From: Episyrphus balteatus
Taxonomy: Eukaryota > Arthropoda > Insecta > Diptera > Syrphidae
NCBI RefSeq assembly: GCF_945859705.1
Contig: NC_079136.1
Coordinates: 4,443,501 to 4,507,500, forward strand
Length of the DNA: 64,000 bases
Direction of reading: 5' to 3'
A model generated the notes under the pieces. It was not told the origin of the DNA. It saw nothing but the letters and a program-made list of their open reading frames with translations, and made no database searches. The first letter of the stretch is position 1; each line of letters begins with the position of its first letter. Below are positions 10,318 to 39,126 of this stretch, one piece after another. The position numbers were made by a program, and so were the translations under genes.

Positions 10318-13110
10318 CTGCAGCGGCGAAAATTAAAAGTGTGTAATTGTAACTCAGTAAAAATTATTAAATGTACATTTTTTGTGTTTTTTTTTGTTTT
10401 AGAATGGTAAATTGAGAAAGTGTTTTAGGAATATTCCCGATTATTTTTGAAATCCTGAAGGAAAAATAAAATTCATAATGATGAAAACATAAAAGTGGTG
10501 AGTTAGTTTTGGAAGTTTTTTTAATAGAAAAATTAGTATAGCCGTTAATATCTTAGGTGAATTTCCGGCGGTCCAGTTAGAAATTTGAGTGCTGGGCCGC
10601 TGTAATATTTTATGGATGTTTTTTTTTAATGTTCCTGCTCACGAGGTTCCACTTCCAACTTGCTGATTTGTATTCTAATTGCAATTTGTCATTGGCTAAC
10701 CCACCGACTACGGGCCTTATATCGGTCAGGGTTTTTAATGATATATTGAGCCAGAACAAGGAGTGAAAATTACCCTATTCTTTGGAAAGTATAGGCTCTG
10801 AACCCGAACCCCCAAATATCGGGAGCTCCGCCCCCCGATAAATAAGCTGGGAACCTAACAGAAATCAAAATGTCCGTGAGTCTTAGATCATAAAATTTGA
10901 CAAATAAAATACAAGAAATAAACAAAAGGGAACAAGTTAAAACATCGGAAAAGTAAAAGATTACCAAAATGAAAAGAAGAAAAAAATTTAAAGCTGCAAA
11001 TAGAAAACGAAATTATGTGTTTGTGATTGTCCGTTATTTATTTAAAACATTTTTTTTTTTTGTGCGTCAAAGTTTAAATTTATTTATTATTTATTTATTT
11101 TTTTAATTTCCCAAATTTAATTATTATGTAAGTGATAAAAACCATTTTTGAAGGGGTCAACGCGAAATTTTCGTTTTTGGGTATCCTAGGGTGAAATATA
11201 CCTCCAAAGAGCTCTCTAGGGGTAGGCTATCCAGGATCGTTTTTTTTTGTCAAAGCTAAATTTATTACCGAAAAGGGTAACAGTGTCTTTTTTTTGGATA
11301 ATAACTCGACTCCGAGGAAGGGTTTTTAATCGCCTTTGTTTTTTTTTCTAATATTCTTTTTTTAGTTAAATTGTCCTGTAAATTTCGAGTGATAAATTTG
11401 ATTCGATTTTTTTTTGTAGTTAAAAAGTCGTTTTGTATTCTTTATATTCAATGATGTGAATAAACTTAAATGACGCCAAGGGTCGAAAAGAATCTACTTG
11501 TTTGGTGTTTTGTTTAGTTTCATGTGAATGAAACTCTGCCTTTTTGAAGATATTTTCAGGGGTGTCATGGTAGCGGAGTTTAAGTGAAGATGGTATGATC
11601 TGAAACCGATCATCCACCATCTTTGGGGGAATCCAAACATGGCCGCGGATTTCCATGGTTGGGAGGGTATAGGCCACACTGCACCAACATCCGCAGTGCC
11701 CTTGAGATGATGATAGTCCGTCTGCTGTCACATCTGTCAAAAACGGTTTTTTTCGATTTTTGTTCTCGGCCTGATTTATGTTTTTGTTAGCAGGTGAGGT
11801 TAAGTTTCGGGGGCAAGATCCCCCCCATCCGGCGAGCTTATGCCGTGCATCGCAAGCAGGCCACGTCCTCCGGAACTTGACATTCCTTCCTTTCCTTTCC
11901 AAACACTTCCTTTTCTGATTTCCTACCTCATCCTATTTCCTACCTTACCGACCTACCTACACCTCCTCCGCTCCTCTTGCCTCGCAACACCCTCCAAAAA
12001 TAGAAGTTTTGTTTCTCCTGATAAAATAAACTCTTCTTTGATAAATGGGAGGAAAAGAGCGCTATGTATGCAATGCACAAAGTTTTGTCTCTTTTGTAAT
12101 GGCGGCTCGCGTTTGATTTGACTTTTCCTACATTTTATATTTTCTAGTGAAACCAGTAAAACCTTGATAGCCACAGCCACAGCAACATCAAAAAAATGAT
12201 ACAAAAACAACCACCAATTGATTTGGAAAATAAAGGTATGCTGATTATAAAATTGATAAATTATAAAGTTGTTGATTTTTCTGTCTTTTAGTGGCGATCA
12301 ATTCCAGACATCATTGACTGAGTTTACAGCATCTTCAGCCTTGAGCATTTAGAAAAAAAAAAAAAAACAAAACAAGATACAAAAACTACCACCAAAGTGC
12401 AGACTGCAGAGTATTTTTTTCTTTTTCATTTTTCTCAACTGGCCAGGCCACAGTCGCGTGCCCAAGGATCTTTTTTTTATGTATTTTGTTTAAAAAAAAA
12501 AACTATTTTGTGTTTTTCCAATAAAATATTAAATAATAGTTGTTTAAAAGAATTGTTTGTTTGTTTTGAAGATTTTTTTATTTTCAGATGAAATTAAAAT
12601 ATGGATTTTAGCAATACGGATATAAACCCATGAAAGTGCTCCAAATAAGTACTTTAAAAGTACAAGTTTCAGTGCTTTTTCTGTAGGTAAAAAAGTACTG
12701 GAAAATGTACATCAGAACCACTTCCAGAAGTGCTTCGCTGATGCACTTTTGAAGTACATTTGTCTGTACTATTAATGGAGGGGAAATTTATTTCATCTTG
12801 CATGCAAGAAAGAGATAGCTACTTCACGTATTCTTATATACAGAAAGTATATAACTGAGTTTTTTCCCGAGCTCCTATCTTTTTTCAGTGGAAAAGAAGT
12901 ACTTCTTTTACGTACATATTTCACCGGCTTTTTCTGTAGTTCTGCGTTTGCTGGGTAGTTTTGGTAGCATACATTTTTGTGTCTCTTTGTAAAACATACA
13001 AGAAAAATACAAGAAAAACCCGAAAGCGAAAATATGACAACTCTAAATTTTTGTTGTGTCTGCTGTTTTCGGAACATTCAATATGCAGTGCTGCCAAGAT
13101 TTCAGGTTAA
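10318..13110. other. Region without a recognised gene
   Basis: Mostly AT-rich DNA with homopolymer T runs. A minus-strand open frame at 11420-11902 has no recognisable domain. At 12196-12317 (plus) a 21-codon spliced ORF (MIQKQPPIDLENK then VAINSRHH) can be drawn across a 56-bp GT-AG intron, but it is too short to call. Confidence 0.4.
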
Positions 13111-13260
13111 AGCCTGGTACGCTGCTCGCGCTAAATTTTAGCTCCCATACAAATTATCGAAAAATTTTAGCCAAGCTAAAATGAGTTCCATACAAATTAT
13201 CGATAACTTGTATGGGAATTTTATCTCGGCTAAAATTTAGCGCGAGCAGCGTACCAGGCT
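13111..13260. mobile_element. 150-bp palindromic MITE (family A), copy 2
   Basis: Same length, ends (AGCCTGGTACGCTGCTCGCG) and TAA TSD (13108-13110, 13261-13263) as the copy at 8385-8534. A different MITE is inserted immediately at its right edge. Confidence 0.9.
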
Positions 13261-13262
13261 TA

Positions 13263-13428
13263 AGGCTTGGCCACACCGGAGGGTATGCGGTAGCGGTACG
13301 GGTAACGGTACTTGTATGAAAAAAATTCCAAACTGACATATCAACGTTCAGATGTGGAACTTTTTTCATACAAATACCGTTACCGCTACCCGTACCGCTA
13401 CCGCATACCCTCCGGTGTGGCCAAGCCT
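13263..13428. mobile_element. 166-bp palindromic MITE (family B), TTA TSD
   Basis: Inverted repeats of about 50 bp start AGGCTTGGCCACACCGGAGG and run into a GGTAGCGGTACGGGTAACGG block. TTA flanks at 13260-13262 and 13429-13431. It sits at the TTAA junction created by the end of the family-A MITE. A decayed second copy follows at about 13568-13680. Confidence 0.85.
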
Positions 13429-13567
13429 TTAAGCCCCGAGGCGTTTTTTTTTGTCCAGTTAAGACCGGTGGTAATAAAAAACACACCTAAAGTAGTTAAG
13501 GGTTAACATTCCATTAGTTTTGTAGCATATCTAATCGCGTCTGAAAAGCGTCAAAAACGCGTCTGAA

Positions 13568-13680
13568 ACGCTTGGCCATGCGGTAGCGGTACGGGTATCG
13601 GTAACGATACTTGATGTGTCAGTTTGGAATTTTTTTCATACATGTGCCCGTAGCGCTACCGCATATACCCTCCGGTGTGG
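13568..13680. repeat. Decayed family-B MITE copy
   Basis: It contains GCGGTAGCGGTACGGGTATC near the left and CCGCATATACCCTCCGGTGT near the right, matching the arms of the 13263-13428 element, with an internal deletion and changed ends. Confidence 0.7.
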
Positions 13681-13818
13681 TCTACAATTCAAATTTTGAA
13701 AAATTTCATCGTTAAAAATCTCTCCCTTACCTTTTGAACACATCCAAATCATCCGCTGTACTCCTTGTGGATTCCAAATTTCAACGAAACATCACAAAAA
13801 TTGTGTGGATTTTATTGA

Positions 13819-13836
13819 TCACATGACAGCACGTGA
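13819..13836. promoter_or_regulatory. M-box/CLEAR-like pair upstream of Vha55
   Basis: TCACATGA at 13819-13826 is followed two bases later by GCACGTGA at 13829-13836. TCAYGTGA-type sites are the recognised motif of MITF/TFE factors, which in flies (Mitf) control V-ATPase subunit genes. The pair lies about 310 bp before the Vha55 start codon and about 20-30 bp before a TCAGT initiator-like sequence at about 13856. The function is inferred from motif and position only. Confidence 0.55.
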
Positions 13837-14128
13837 GATGTCATTGAAATTTTTCAGTCAGTGTAAAATCTTCATCGTTCTTCGTGTTCTTCTACTCAGC
13901 TGACTGGTGAAAAAATTTATAATTTTCTGGTAAAAATAAAAAAAACTATATTATATTGAATTTATTATTACTTACTCCAACAAAAACAATATATTAAGTG
14001 CTATTTCAATAATTATTACAAAATTTCCAATTCTAGTTTGTGTTTTGAACGATTTGGGGACAACTTGAAGCTCTTAAAAATTCCAATAAGAATTAAAAAA
14101 GTAAAAGAATCCAACTAAAAAAAAAAAA

Positions 14129-30349
<16,221 letters not shown>

Positions 30350-31520
30350 GGTCAGCACAAAGCCCCCTCCACTTTACAACCATTCTCCTCTTGTTAAAGT
30401 TGCTGTAAATTAAAACAAACACAAAAAAAAGAACAATACATACTTTTTATTCTAAAAAAAAAAGATCCTACCATAAAAAAATAAACAAAAAAAAAAAAAA
30501 AACTATAATAATTTGTGTAATTATAACAAGCGGAATAAATTTAATTACAGTGTAATAAGCCATGTTAATGCAATTTTTTTTCGAGGATTTAAAGTGAAAA
30601 TAGTTTAATATATTATATATTTGCGCGCACAGCGGCGGATGGTCCACCTCCAGATTTCTATAATCTCTTCTTCCGTGTCACACATCCAAAGACAATACTA
30701 CATGTTTAGTTATTTTTAATCCCATAGTAGGTAAACCATGAAGAGAAAAACGAAACACTCCAAACAACATCCAACAACGCCAATGTGTCAAAGTCGTCGG
30801 TGGCATCTTCCGCCAGTAGAGCTGTCGTTTTATAAACCTAGAATTTAAGATTAAATAAAAAAAAATGTTTCCTTTATTTTTTTGTGTTAAAATATAAAAA
30901 AAAAACGAATAAAAAATTGTTATTTCTCTGTCTCTTGTTATCTTCAAAAAGAATTAAAAATAAAAACTACGAAAAAAAAACACAAAAAAAGCATTCCAAG
31001 TAGTATGCAATACAAAATGAAATTTAAAAAAAATGTACTCTCCTAAAATTATGTAATTGTTAAAAATCTTCCTTTTCACAACAACAACAACAACAACAAC
31101 AACACCAACTACCTACTTCTTTTAAGTATTTTTTGTTTTCTTTGTTATTTCTGTGTTTTTTTTTTATTAATTTTTGTGTGTATTCATTTGCTTGCCGGTG
31201 TGAATATTGCAGGTGCAATATTACGGCGGGAGCAGTTAAAGTATTCTTTTCAACTAGCTAAATTTTTCAAAAAAAAATCGCTCGTTGAGAACTTATAAAA
31301 AATTTAAAAAATATATTAAACAATTTTTTCGGATAATAAACAATAAAAAGATCAACATTACATAAAAATATCTTATAAAGATTTGTAATTGTTACTCAAA
31401 TATCATTTTATGATTAATAAGAAATGTATAATTGTATATGTGTAAAAAAAAAATAAATAAAAATTATTAAATATTATGAGTTTTGAAGAAAAACAATAAA
31501 GTATACATACATTATTACAA
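30350..31520 (+). other. Vha55 3' UTR and downstream
   Basis: Low-complexity A/T sequence with several AATAAA signals (near 30535 and 31495) and a (CAA)n run at about 31080-31104. The true cleavage site cannot be chosen from sequence alone. Confidence 0.5.
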
Positions 31521-32198
31521 TTTGTTGAAATCAAAAATTGTACAAAGGTGTTTTATTTCGTAATGGATATTCTAGGATAATGTGGGCAAGGGTCTTTGTA
31601 ACATCACATCATTCTGGATCTCAAAGGTATTTTAGGCAAAATCTTGAACATACTCAAGTAAGTTTAAAAGAGAATTTATTAGAAATTTGAATACGAAAGG
31701 TTAGATTCTATAGGCCAGCCGTGTTTTATCGGGAACTGAGTACCACGATTAGTAAAATTTTACAGGAAAACAACAACAAACGATTGCTATGGATAAACAA
31801 ACACTATTTATTTATTTTGGTTTACAGAGTCGTTTTGCTTAACTTTTTGAACCTGAAAAAAAAAACAATCGTTTGTTGTTGTATTTAGTGTAAATGTTTA
31901 AGAGAAAACGAAAGAAGTGCAGGCTGTAAAACAACTTAGAATGTACCTCCATTAGTAGTATTGAAAGGTTGTTTTAAAAAAAAATTTGAATATGAAACTT
32001 TAAAGGGGACTGCGGCGTAAACGTAACTTATGTATCTTCAATTTAAATCTGCGGAAATACCCACAAATGCAACAATTCGGGCTTTAAAATTGACGGCGGC
32101 GCTTGTCGAAAATATTTTTAATAAGCGGATGCATGGATAATATTATTAGTTTAACTTATGACTATCAATCCGATAGTCAATAATGTCTATCAACCAGG

Positions 32199-32325
32199 GG
32201 TCGAACTACGGCATACGTTGGTTAACGTATGGTTGTTATGTGTCCCTTTCTTTTTCTAATGATTAAATAGAGAGAGCAATAGTCAAAACTTTAACGTATG
32301 ATCGTAATCGTGTGCGGTGATTCGA
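32199..32325. repeat. Short element with GGGGTCGAA ends
   Basis: GGGGTCGAA at the left and TTCGACCCC at the right bound about 125 bp, with a weaker inner pair around ATACGTT/AACGTAT. No TSD was found. Confidence 0.4.
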
Positions 32326-32602
32326 CCCCAGTATTATGAGCATCAACTGGTAATTTTTATAAAATTTGTTTTTTATTTAAAATATTTTATATAGGAACCA
32401 AATAGTAAACAATAGGGAAGTATGGTGGAAATAATATAGCAAAATCCTGACTAGCAATGGCGATGATGTCAAAGGCGGCCCTTGCAAAAAAGTAAAAAGC
32501 AAAAGGTTCAATAAAAGAAAAAAATCATCAACAAAAAGTAATTTCAAAAATAAAATATTGATATAGAATGAAAAATACTAATTTTTTTAACTATACTAAT
32601 AA

Positions 32603-33324
32603 GGGCCAATTTTTCAATAGTCAGTTAAACAGTCAGTTAGTACTTATTCCTAAGGATAGAGAAAAAATCAATTTTTCAACAAGCAGATATAGCTTATTCC
32701 TAAGAATAAAACTATCTGCTTCTTTCAGAGACGAATAAAAATTATTCTAAGGAATAATCTCAACAAAAATATTGTGTCAGTTGTCAAAGCTGTTTTGAAA
32801 GAATTTTGAAAAAAATACAGTGGAAAACAAGAAAACAAAAACAATCATAAATAAAAATGACGTTTAATTTTAAATATTTTTGAATTTGACATTTTTTAGA
32901 GCCAATTTTTCAATCTTCTAATAAACAGTCAGTTAACTGTTCGACGAATAAAGTTATTAGGCTCATAAACAATCAGATAAAAACATAGATTTTTTCAATC
33001 AAGAATAATTTATTCTACAGAATAACAAAAAAAAATTGTCAAATTAAAAAATATTTAAAATTAAACGTCATTTTTATACATGATTGTTTTTGTTTTCTTG
33101 TTTTCCACTGTATTTTTTTCAAAATTCTTTCAAAACAGCTTTGACAACTGACACAATATTTTTATTGAGATTATTCCTTAGAATAATTTTATTCGTCTCT
33201 GAAAGAAGCAGATAGATTTATTCTTAGGAATAAGCTATATCTGCCTGTTGAAAAATTGATTTTTTCTCTATCCTTAGGAATAAGTACTAACTGACTGTTT
33301 AACTGACTATTGAAAAATTGGCCC
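32603..33324. mobile_element. Composite of two inverted family-D MITEs, TAA TSD
   Basis: The whole unit is flanked by TAA (32600-32602, 33325-33327). The right part (about 32898-33324) is a full 427-bp family-D MITE in reverse orientation. The left part (32603-32897) is the first ~295 bp of the same MITE in forward orientation. The outer 290 bp therefore form a hairpin, with the original right terminus (AGAGCCAATTTTTCAATC) inside the loop. The full-length reference copy is at 46360-46785. Confidence 0.85.
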
Positions 33325-33327
33325 TAA

Positions 33328-34418
33328 ATTAAAAAAGAATTTGATACGTATCAACCAAGAATTTTTGGTTGATATGAAAATTGATGTGTATCTATTTTGG
33401 TGATATCCGTAATACAAAATACATATGTATATCAAAAAATTATTCACAATAAACAAAGTTTATAGCACTAATACCAATGCATCAAAAATGTTGTTATTTA
33501 TCAAGTATGTATCTACTTGATAGTTGATAGCTATAATAGGGCTGTTGGGTGTTTATTTTTCAAAATCCGGCGAGTTTGAAATATAATACATTTTGGATGC
33601 ATTTCGAAGATCCAAGGAAGCTTAATTGTTAAAAATATACCATCTTCCAAAAACTTAAGCATAACCAACTCGATCTATTGATATTGCTATCTTTAAGGGA
33701 GCAGCTCATACTATATTCCGATTGAACCGCGAAATAAGAATAAGGATATCTCTATAATTTCTGGTACAAGGAACTGAAGAACCTAAACCCCGGAGAACCT
33801 TAAGTGGTCCCCTCGACATCGCGATCATAACAGGCGTTCGAATAAAAAAAAAAACATTTTTGGTCGATAAAAAAATATGGCTCAAAACGAAAGTTGTTTC
33901 ATAATTTTTTGGACGAAAGCAATGGTTTTTATTTCTGAAGTTAACCAAATCAATTTAGAATAGCGCCTTCTATTCATTTAAAATTTTGTCAGAAATACGA
34001 ATTTTTAAGAAATCGTCAAGAAACTTCAGTAGCTTTGTATCTTCATTAACTGTTAGTTAGTCTCACATATTTACCGTTATATTTAAAGCTGTAGGAGCAA
34101 AATTGCTTTCAAAGAATCGGAGCGAATCCTTTAAATAGTCGTCTGACAAAATGAAAAAATAAATGCTTAAATTATTTATGTGGTTAACTTAAAAACATAA
34201 TTAAAAAATTGTTTTCGTCAAAAAATTATGAAATAACTTTCGCTTGATAGCTATTTTCAGATTGACATTGCTTTTTGTATAGAATGTTATAAAATTTGGA
34301 TTCTCATTTCACGTTTTTGTTATTTTTTTTACAAAAAAAAACTTTTCGGTATGGCATGGCATCCATGTTGGATGCAAATTTTTTTTTTTCACAAAAAACC
34401 AAAAACCATTTGTATATT
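33328..34418. other. No gene recognised
   Basis: AT-rich DNA. The minus open frame at 33706-33948 has no domain and lies in low-complexity sequence. Confidence 0.5.
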
Positions 34419-34604
34419 CCTTAAAAAAAGTTATGGCCACTTTAATAATTTTTAAATACAAAATTAATTTTAATGAATTAAAACCTTTTCTGAGCTTTAT
34501 CTATTTGTTCTTTTCTTAACCACGATAGCTCAGAAAAGTTTTTGATTCATTTAAATTATTTTTTTATTTAAAAATTATTAAAGTGGCCATAACTTTTTTT
34601 AAGG
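34419..34604. repeat. 41-bp inverted repeat, TTATGGCCACTTTAATAATT type
   Basis: Bases 34419-34459 match the reverse complement of 34564-34604 almost exactly. Probably a small MITE; no TSD was fixed. Confidence 0.75.
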
Positions 34605-34858
34605 ACAAATAAAAAAAAACTCAACAATATCGCTCCTAGATTTTGATTAATCGAAGCGATAGGCGTTTAATTTTTTAAAATCAGACGAGTTTTGCGACTT
34701 TGGTGGCTGTCCAAACCTCAGCAGACAAATTGACTGCAAAGTTCAGGATCATGTTTTTTTTCAAAAATTGACATATTTTTTAGTTAATAGTTAATATCGT
34801 ATATTTTTAATGCATAAAGGATAAGCCAATTTTATTAAAAATTTACTCACAGATATTT

Positions 34859-35067
34859 GAGGCTATGAAAACAATAGTGGCGTAAACCATAAAAATCAGT
34901 TTTAAGCTACGAGAGATTTAAGATACAAGGGTTTTTAAAAAGAACACTTTTTTGAGTGCCATCTAGTTTTGAGTGCATAAACCTTTTTTTGTTTTTAAAT
35001 AGATATATAAAAAGACCCAAATTTTTTGAAAAAAAGTGGGTTACGCCACTATTGTTCTCATATCCTC
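34859..35067. mobile_element. About 209-bp MITE, AATAGTGGCGTAA ends
   Basis: GAGGCTATGAAAACAATAGT at the left pairs with the reverse complement of the right end (through CGCCACTATTGTTCTCATAT CCTC) with three mismatches. The flanks are unclear. Confidence 0.65.
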
Positions 35068-36226
35068 ATATCGTTGGTCTCATAAGGAAACCTCGTAACT
35101 CCAAATATGTCAGCGAAGCAACCCAGAAACTCATATTTTAAAGGGTACTGTCACATACGAGGAATCGCCAAAGTCTATAAGAGTTTCATCGTCATGAATA
35201 AGTTCCATCTCCATTCCATTCTTGTTAACTTATAACACGCACACTTAGTGTTAAGAAAATATTTAGGGTTCAAACTGATCATCATAAATAAGAACTTAAT
35301 AAAATAGCTACTTGTTTCGTGAAATACTTATGTTTTTTTTTTTTTTTTTTCAAACATAATTCAAATACCTACTTGCTTTCATTAATCAACCAACATTCTC
35401 CTGCATACTCCCACGAACTACTTACATCTATGAAATATTTTTAGCACTCTTATCCCTTTTTCCCTACCACAATGAATAAACTTATAAGCTTTTATAAACG
35501 AATATATAATGGTTTTTAATTGAAGTATGTATTATTTAAAAATATCTTCATAATCATTTTGCAATAACATTTAATTTTTTAAAAAACTTCATTGTTTTTA
35601 CATTTAACTTTTAAATCTGTTAAACTTTTTTCACTTTTCCTGAAGTATTTTCATCCATACACTTAATGTCAGAATAACTTTAGAAGCAGTTAACAGAGAA
35701 TTCTACAAAAAAAAAAAAACTCAAGCCATCCATCATGTTAAGTTCATCTACATGAAAGTTATCCTAACAGACAAAAAAAAAAAACTTAGTAAAAAGAAAA
35801 CAAAAAAAAAAAAAAAAAACGGAGAGAAAAGTAAAAATCCATTTCTGTGTGTTATTCAAAAAACATGCACTTAAAAATTTTCACCTGCCTCGCACTCTCT
35901 TTAAAAATAACTAGGAACTACACTCCGCTTCAACTGAATAAGCACACAAATTTTCAAAGGTATTTTTTCCATTTTTTCCTAAGATTGAGCTTTCATGTAT
36001 TATTTGATGATGTTTACAGTTAGTCTGCGATGTTGAGAAACCAAATCAGAAAGAATAATTCTCAAAGTACCGCTATTTTTTTTCGTGTTCTCTTACAAAG
36101 CGTCCCATATGGAAAAATGCAGTTTTTTTTTTGCGTCAACTGAATAGACACACGGTCTTTCAAGGTCAATATCTTCGTTGTTTATGAGAGTTTTGAGGTG
36201 TTTGGCATACCAAATCAAAGGTTGAA

Positions 36227-36748
36227 ATGTTCTCAGTGAGATTTTGTCATTTAATTAAAATTAAAAAAAAAAGTAGTAGATTAAAAGCTTTGAATACTGT
36301 TGACAGAGCTAAAATTAATTTGTTAACGGAACAAGTACTGACCGGGTCTGCTATAGCTACCAAAATTGATCGGAGTTTTAGTGTGTTGCCTATTCGTACC
36401 TCAAAAATAAAAGTTCGTATAGCAAAAATATGAATTAAGGTAAAAAACGGCAAAAATAGCAGTTAATCGACGAGAAATTTTGAGATCTGCCTCCAATTCA
36501 TTTGACTCTGGGGCAAAAATCAAACAAAAAGCTGGTGTTTGTGCAAGTGTTTCAACACTCCGCAGAGTAATTAAGAGCACGGATCATTTTAACCCATTAA
36601 AAGTCCAAAAGAAACCAACTTTAAACAAGCAACAAAAAGGTATTCGTTTAGAATTTTCTAGACTCCATATGAGCTGGAAAAATGAGTGACTCAAAGTGGT
36701 TTTTTTCATTTGAAAAAGGTCAATTTTGATGGATTCATAATTGAAGTC
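36227..36748 (+). pseudogene. Tc1-like transposase N-terminal half, left arm
   Basis: After a decayed start (KALNTVDRAKINLLTEQVL), a frame from 36480 reads SASNSFDSGAKIKQKAGV ... SVSTLRRVIKS ... KVQKKPTLNKQQKG ... LEFSRLHMSWKNE. This matches the paired-like DNA-binding region and linker of Tc1 transposases. A stop follows. In another frame VVFFHLKKVNFDGF marks the region where the first catalytic Asp would be, and the sequence then reverses at the palindrome centre. The catalytic domain is absent. Confidence 0.75.
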
Positions 36749-36753
36749 CCGAT

Positions 36754-37275
36754 GACTTCAATTATGAATCCATCAAAATTGACCTTTTTCAAACGAAAAA
36801 AACCACTTTGAGTCACTCATTTTTCCAGCTCATATGGAGTCTAGAAAATTCTAAACGAATACCTTTTTGTTGCTTGTTTAAAGTTGGTTTCTTTTGGACT
36901 TTTAATGGGTTAAAATGATCCGTGCTCTTAATTACTCTGCGGAGTGTTGAAACACTTGCACAAACACCAGCTTTTTGTTTGATTTTTGCCCCAGAGTCAA
37001 ATGAATTGGAGGCAGATCTCAAAATTTCTCGTCGATTAACTGCTATTTTTGCCGTTTTTTACCTTAATTCATATTTTTGCTATACGAACTTTTATTTTTG
37101 AGGTACGAATAGGCAACACACTAAAACTCCGATCAATTTTGGTAGCTATAGCAGACCCGGTCAGTACTTGTTCCGTTAACAAATTAATTTTAGCTCTGTC
37201 AACAGTATTCAAAGCTTTTAATCTACTACTTTTTTTTTTAATTTTAATTAAATGACAAAATCTCACTGAGAACAT
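36754..37275 (-). pseudogene. Tc1-like transposase N-terminal half, right arm
   Basis: Mirror copy of the fragment at 36227-36748 on the opposite strand, giving the identical peptide in the 36813-37022 frame. It contains the same stop positions and the same truncation before the catalytic domain, so both copies descend from one already broken sequence. Confidence 0.75.
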
Positions 37276-37583
37276 TTCAACCTTTGATTTGGTATGCCAA
37301 ACACCTCAAAACTCTCATAAACAACGAAGATATTGACCTTGAAAGACCGTGTGTCTATTCAGTTGACGCAAAAAAAAAACTGCATTTTTCCATATGGGAC
37401 GCTTTGTAAGAGAACACGAAAAAAAATAGCGGTACTTTGAGAATTATTCTTTCTGATTTGGTTTCTCAACATCGCAGGCTAACTGTAAACATCATCAAAA
37501 AATACATGAAAGCTCAATCTTAGGAAAAAATGGACAAAATACCTTTGAAAATTTGTGTGCTTATTCAGTTGAAGCGGAGTGTA

Positions 37584-39126
37584 TTACCACACATTGAATC
37601 ACCGTATACAAACCACCCAACCGTAGCACTTGTTTTAAAACAAAAAAAAATTAAAAAAGAAAGAGAAGAAAAAACACAAAAGTTCTAAAGTCCGTTACGC
37701 CCAAGTACCAGATGCACTTAAGTGAATGCGTTCCCTTAAAAACAAAACCTCAATTCATTAAGCTCCATGATGATGGGTTTGGTGCATGCCACAAAATTAC
37801 AGACCCTTAACGTTGCCGTCAACTTTATAGCTCGGCTATCACATGCTGATCTGAATTTTAAGTATGATAAATCCCCAAATATCATCATCATTGTCGGCCG
37901 TGTGAACTCGCTTCGCCTCGTGAGTCCTGTCCCCCTTTAATGATGGGGAAGAAGTGACTCCAAAAAAGCTTCCAAAACTGAATTTATTAGATTTGCTCAT
38001 CGTCAGCCAGCAATATACCTCCCCAATGTCGAGTCGCGTCGAGTCAGTCGGTTGTTGTTCACCAATTCCTCCCGTCCGTTATAGTGTGAACGCCGAGGAA
38101 AAAACTCACAGGCAGGATATGGAAAAAGAGACATTATACAAAGCTCACCATCACCATGGCCCCTAGGCGACTATTCCAATGCAAACACTATTTAGTCCTT
38201 TTTTTTTATGGTTATGGTAACCTTTGTCATGGACCCCGGATGAAGGCGGAAGCATATTGAACCACTGTTAAGCAATCAACGGAATTCAATTCATGGCCCA
38301 TAAACGTACATTTCCACACGTCTCACACATTCATATATATCCACACAATTCCACACACATCGCCTCCATGTTCCCCATTAGAAATGGATCCCAAGAGCTT
38401 CGTAATCCGTTTTTACCGCCGGCATAGGGATGGTTTGGTTAGGTTAGGCTATATGGCATGACAGTCATTAAAAGGGGGAACTAAAAATTTCCCCTCAAAA
38501 CGAAACGGTTCTCACTGAAAAAGGGGTAAATAAATGAATTTCTCATTTTCTAGGGAAATGGGTCACTAGAGTTAAAGCTTTAACCATGAGAGAGAGTAGG
38601 CCAATTGGCGGAAAGCTTTTTGAGACTTGTCGCACACTCGACCCAAGTTCATAACGGTCCTCCCTTTATAACCACCAGTTTTTACGGGCATTCGAATTGA
38701 ATGGAAGAAGCGTGGGAGAGAGCACGTTACACCCAATTCCATTGAAAAGCCTCTTTTTATATTTTTTTTAAATACAATTTTTGGCGCTCAGTTGTGATTG
38801 TGAAGAAGGGTTTAACCGGAAGGGATAAAAGGTCAGAGTTATACGAGACCTCCTCCAACTTTTGGTCATCGGTCGATGAGAGGGTCTGTTTGATTGATGC
38901 CTAACAAAAGAAAAAGTTTGTATCCAGGAGCATATTCCGGCTCCGCAATCACTTTAACTGCCTAAGTTTCACGATTAAAAGTTAAATTAGTCCGAAGTTC
39001 AGGGTGGAATTATAAGGGAAGGGTCTGGAAAATCAAGAACATGCCTATTGCGTGTTTAGAGAAGGTTTTGAAGGGAATGGCGCGTTCAAGCGTGTCTATT
39101 TTGTATTGAAGCTATTCTATAATACT
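37584..39126. other. No gene recognised
   Basis: This stretch is less AT-rich than its surroundings, with mixed low-copy-looking sequence and no ORF above 70 codons. A 'ggttaggttaggctatatgg' phrase near 38435 and the mixed base composition suggest old repeats, but no family is recognised. Confidence 0.45.

Larger units (their letters stand above)
35921..37581. mobile_element. Giant Tc1-type palindrome (828-bp arms)
   Basis: Bases 35921-36748 are almost the exact reverse complement of 36754-37581, with a 5-base centre. The outer ends CACTCCGCTTCAACTGAATA are flanked by TA (35919-35920, 37582-37583), a Tc1/mariner target. Only a few differences separate the arms, for example near 36024 against 37480. 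Each arm runs from a terminus through the DNA-binding half of a Tc1-like transposase and stops at the first catalytic motif. The structure looks like two 5' halves of one transposon joined head to head. Confidence 0.92.

Noticed and set aside
11420..11902. 160-codon minus-strand ORF
   Set aside because: No domain, no splice or polyadenylation context, and unremarkable codon use; retained only as a note in the region entry.
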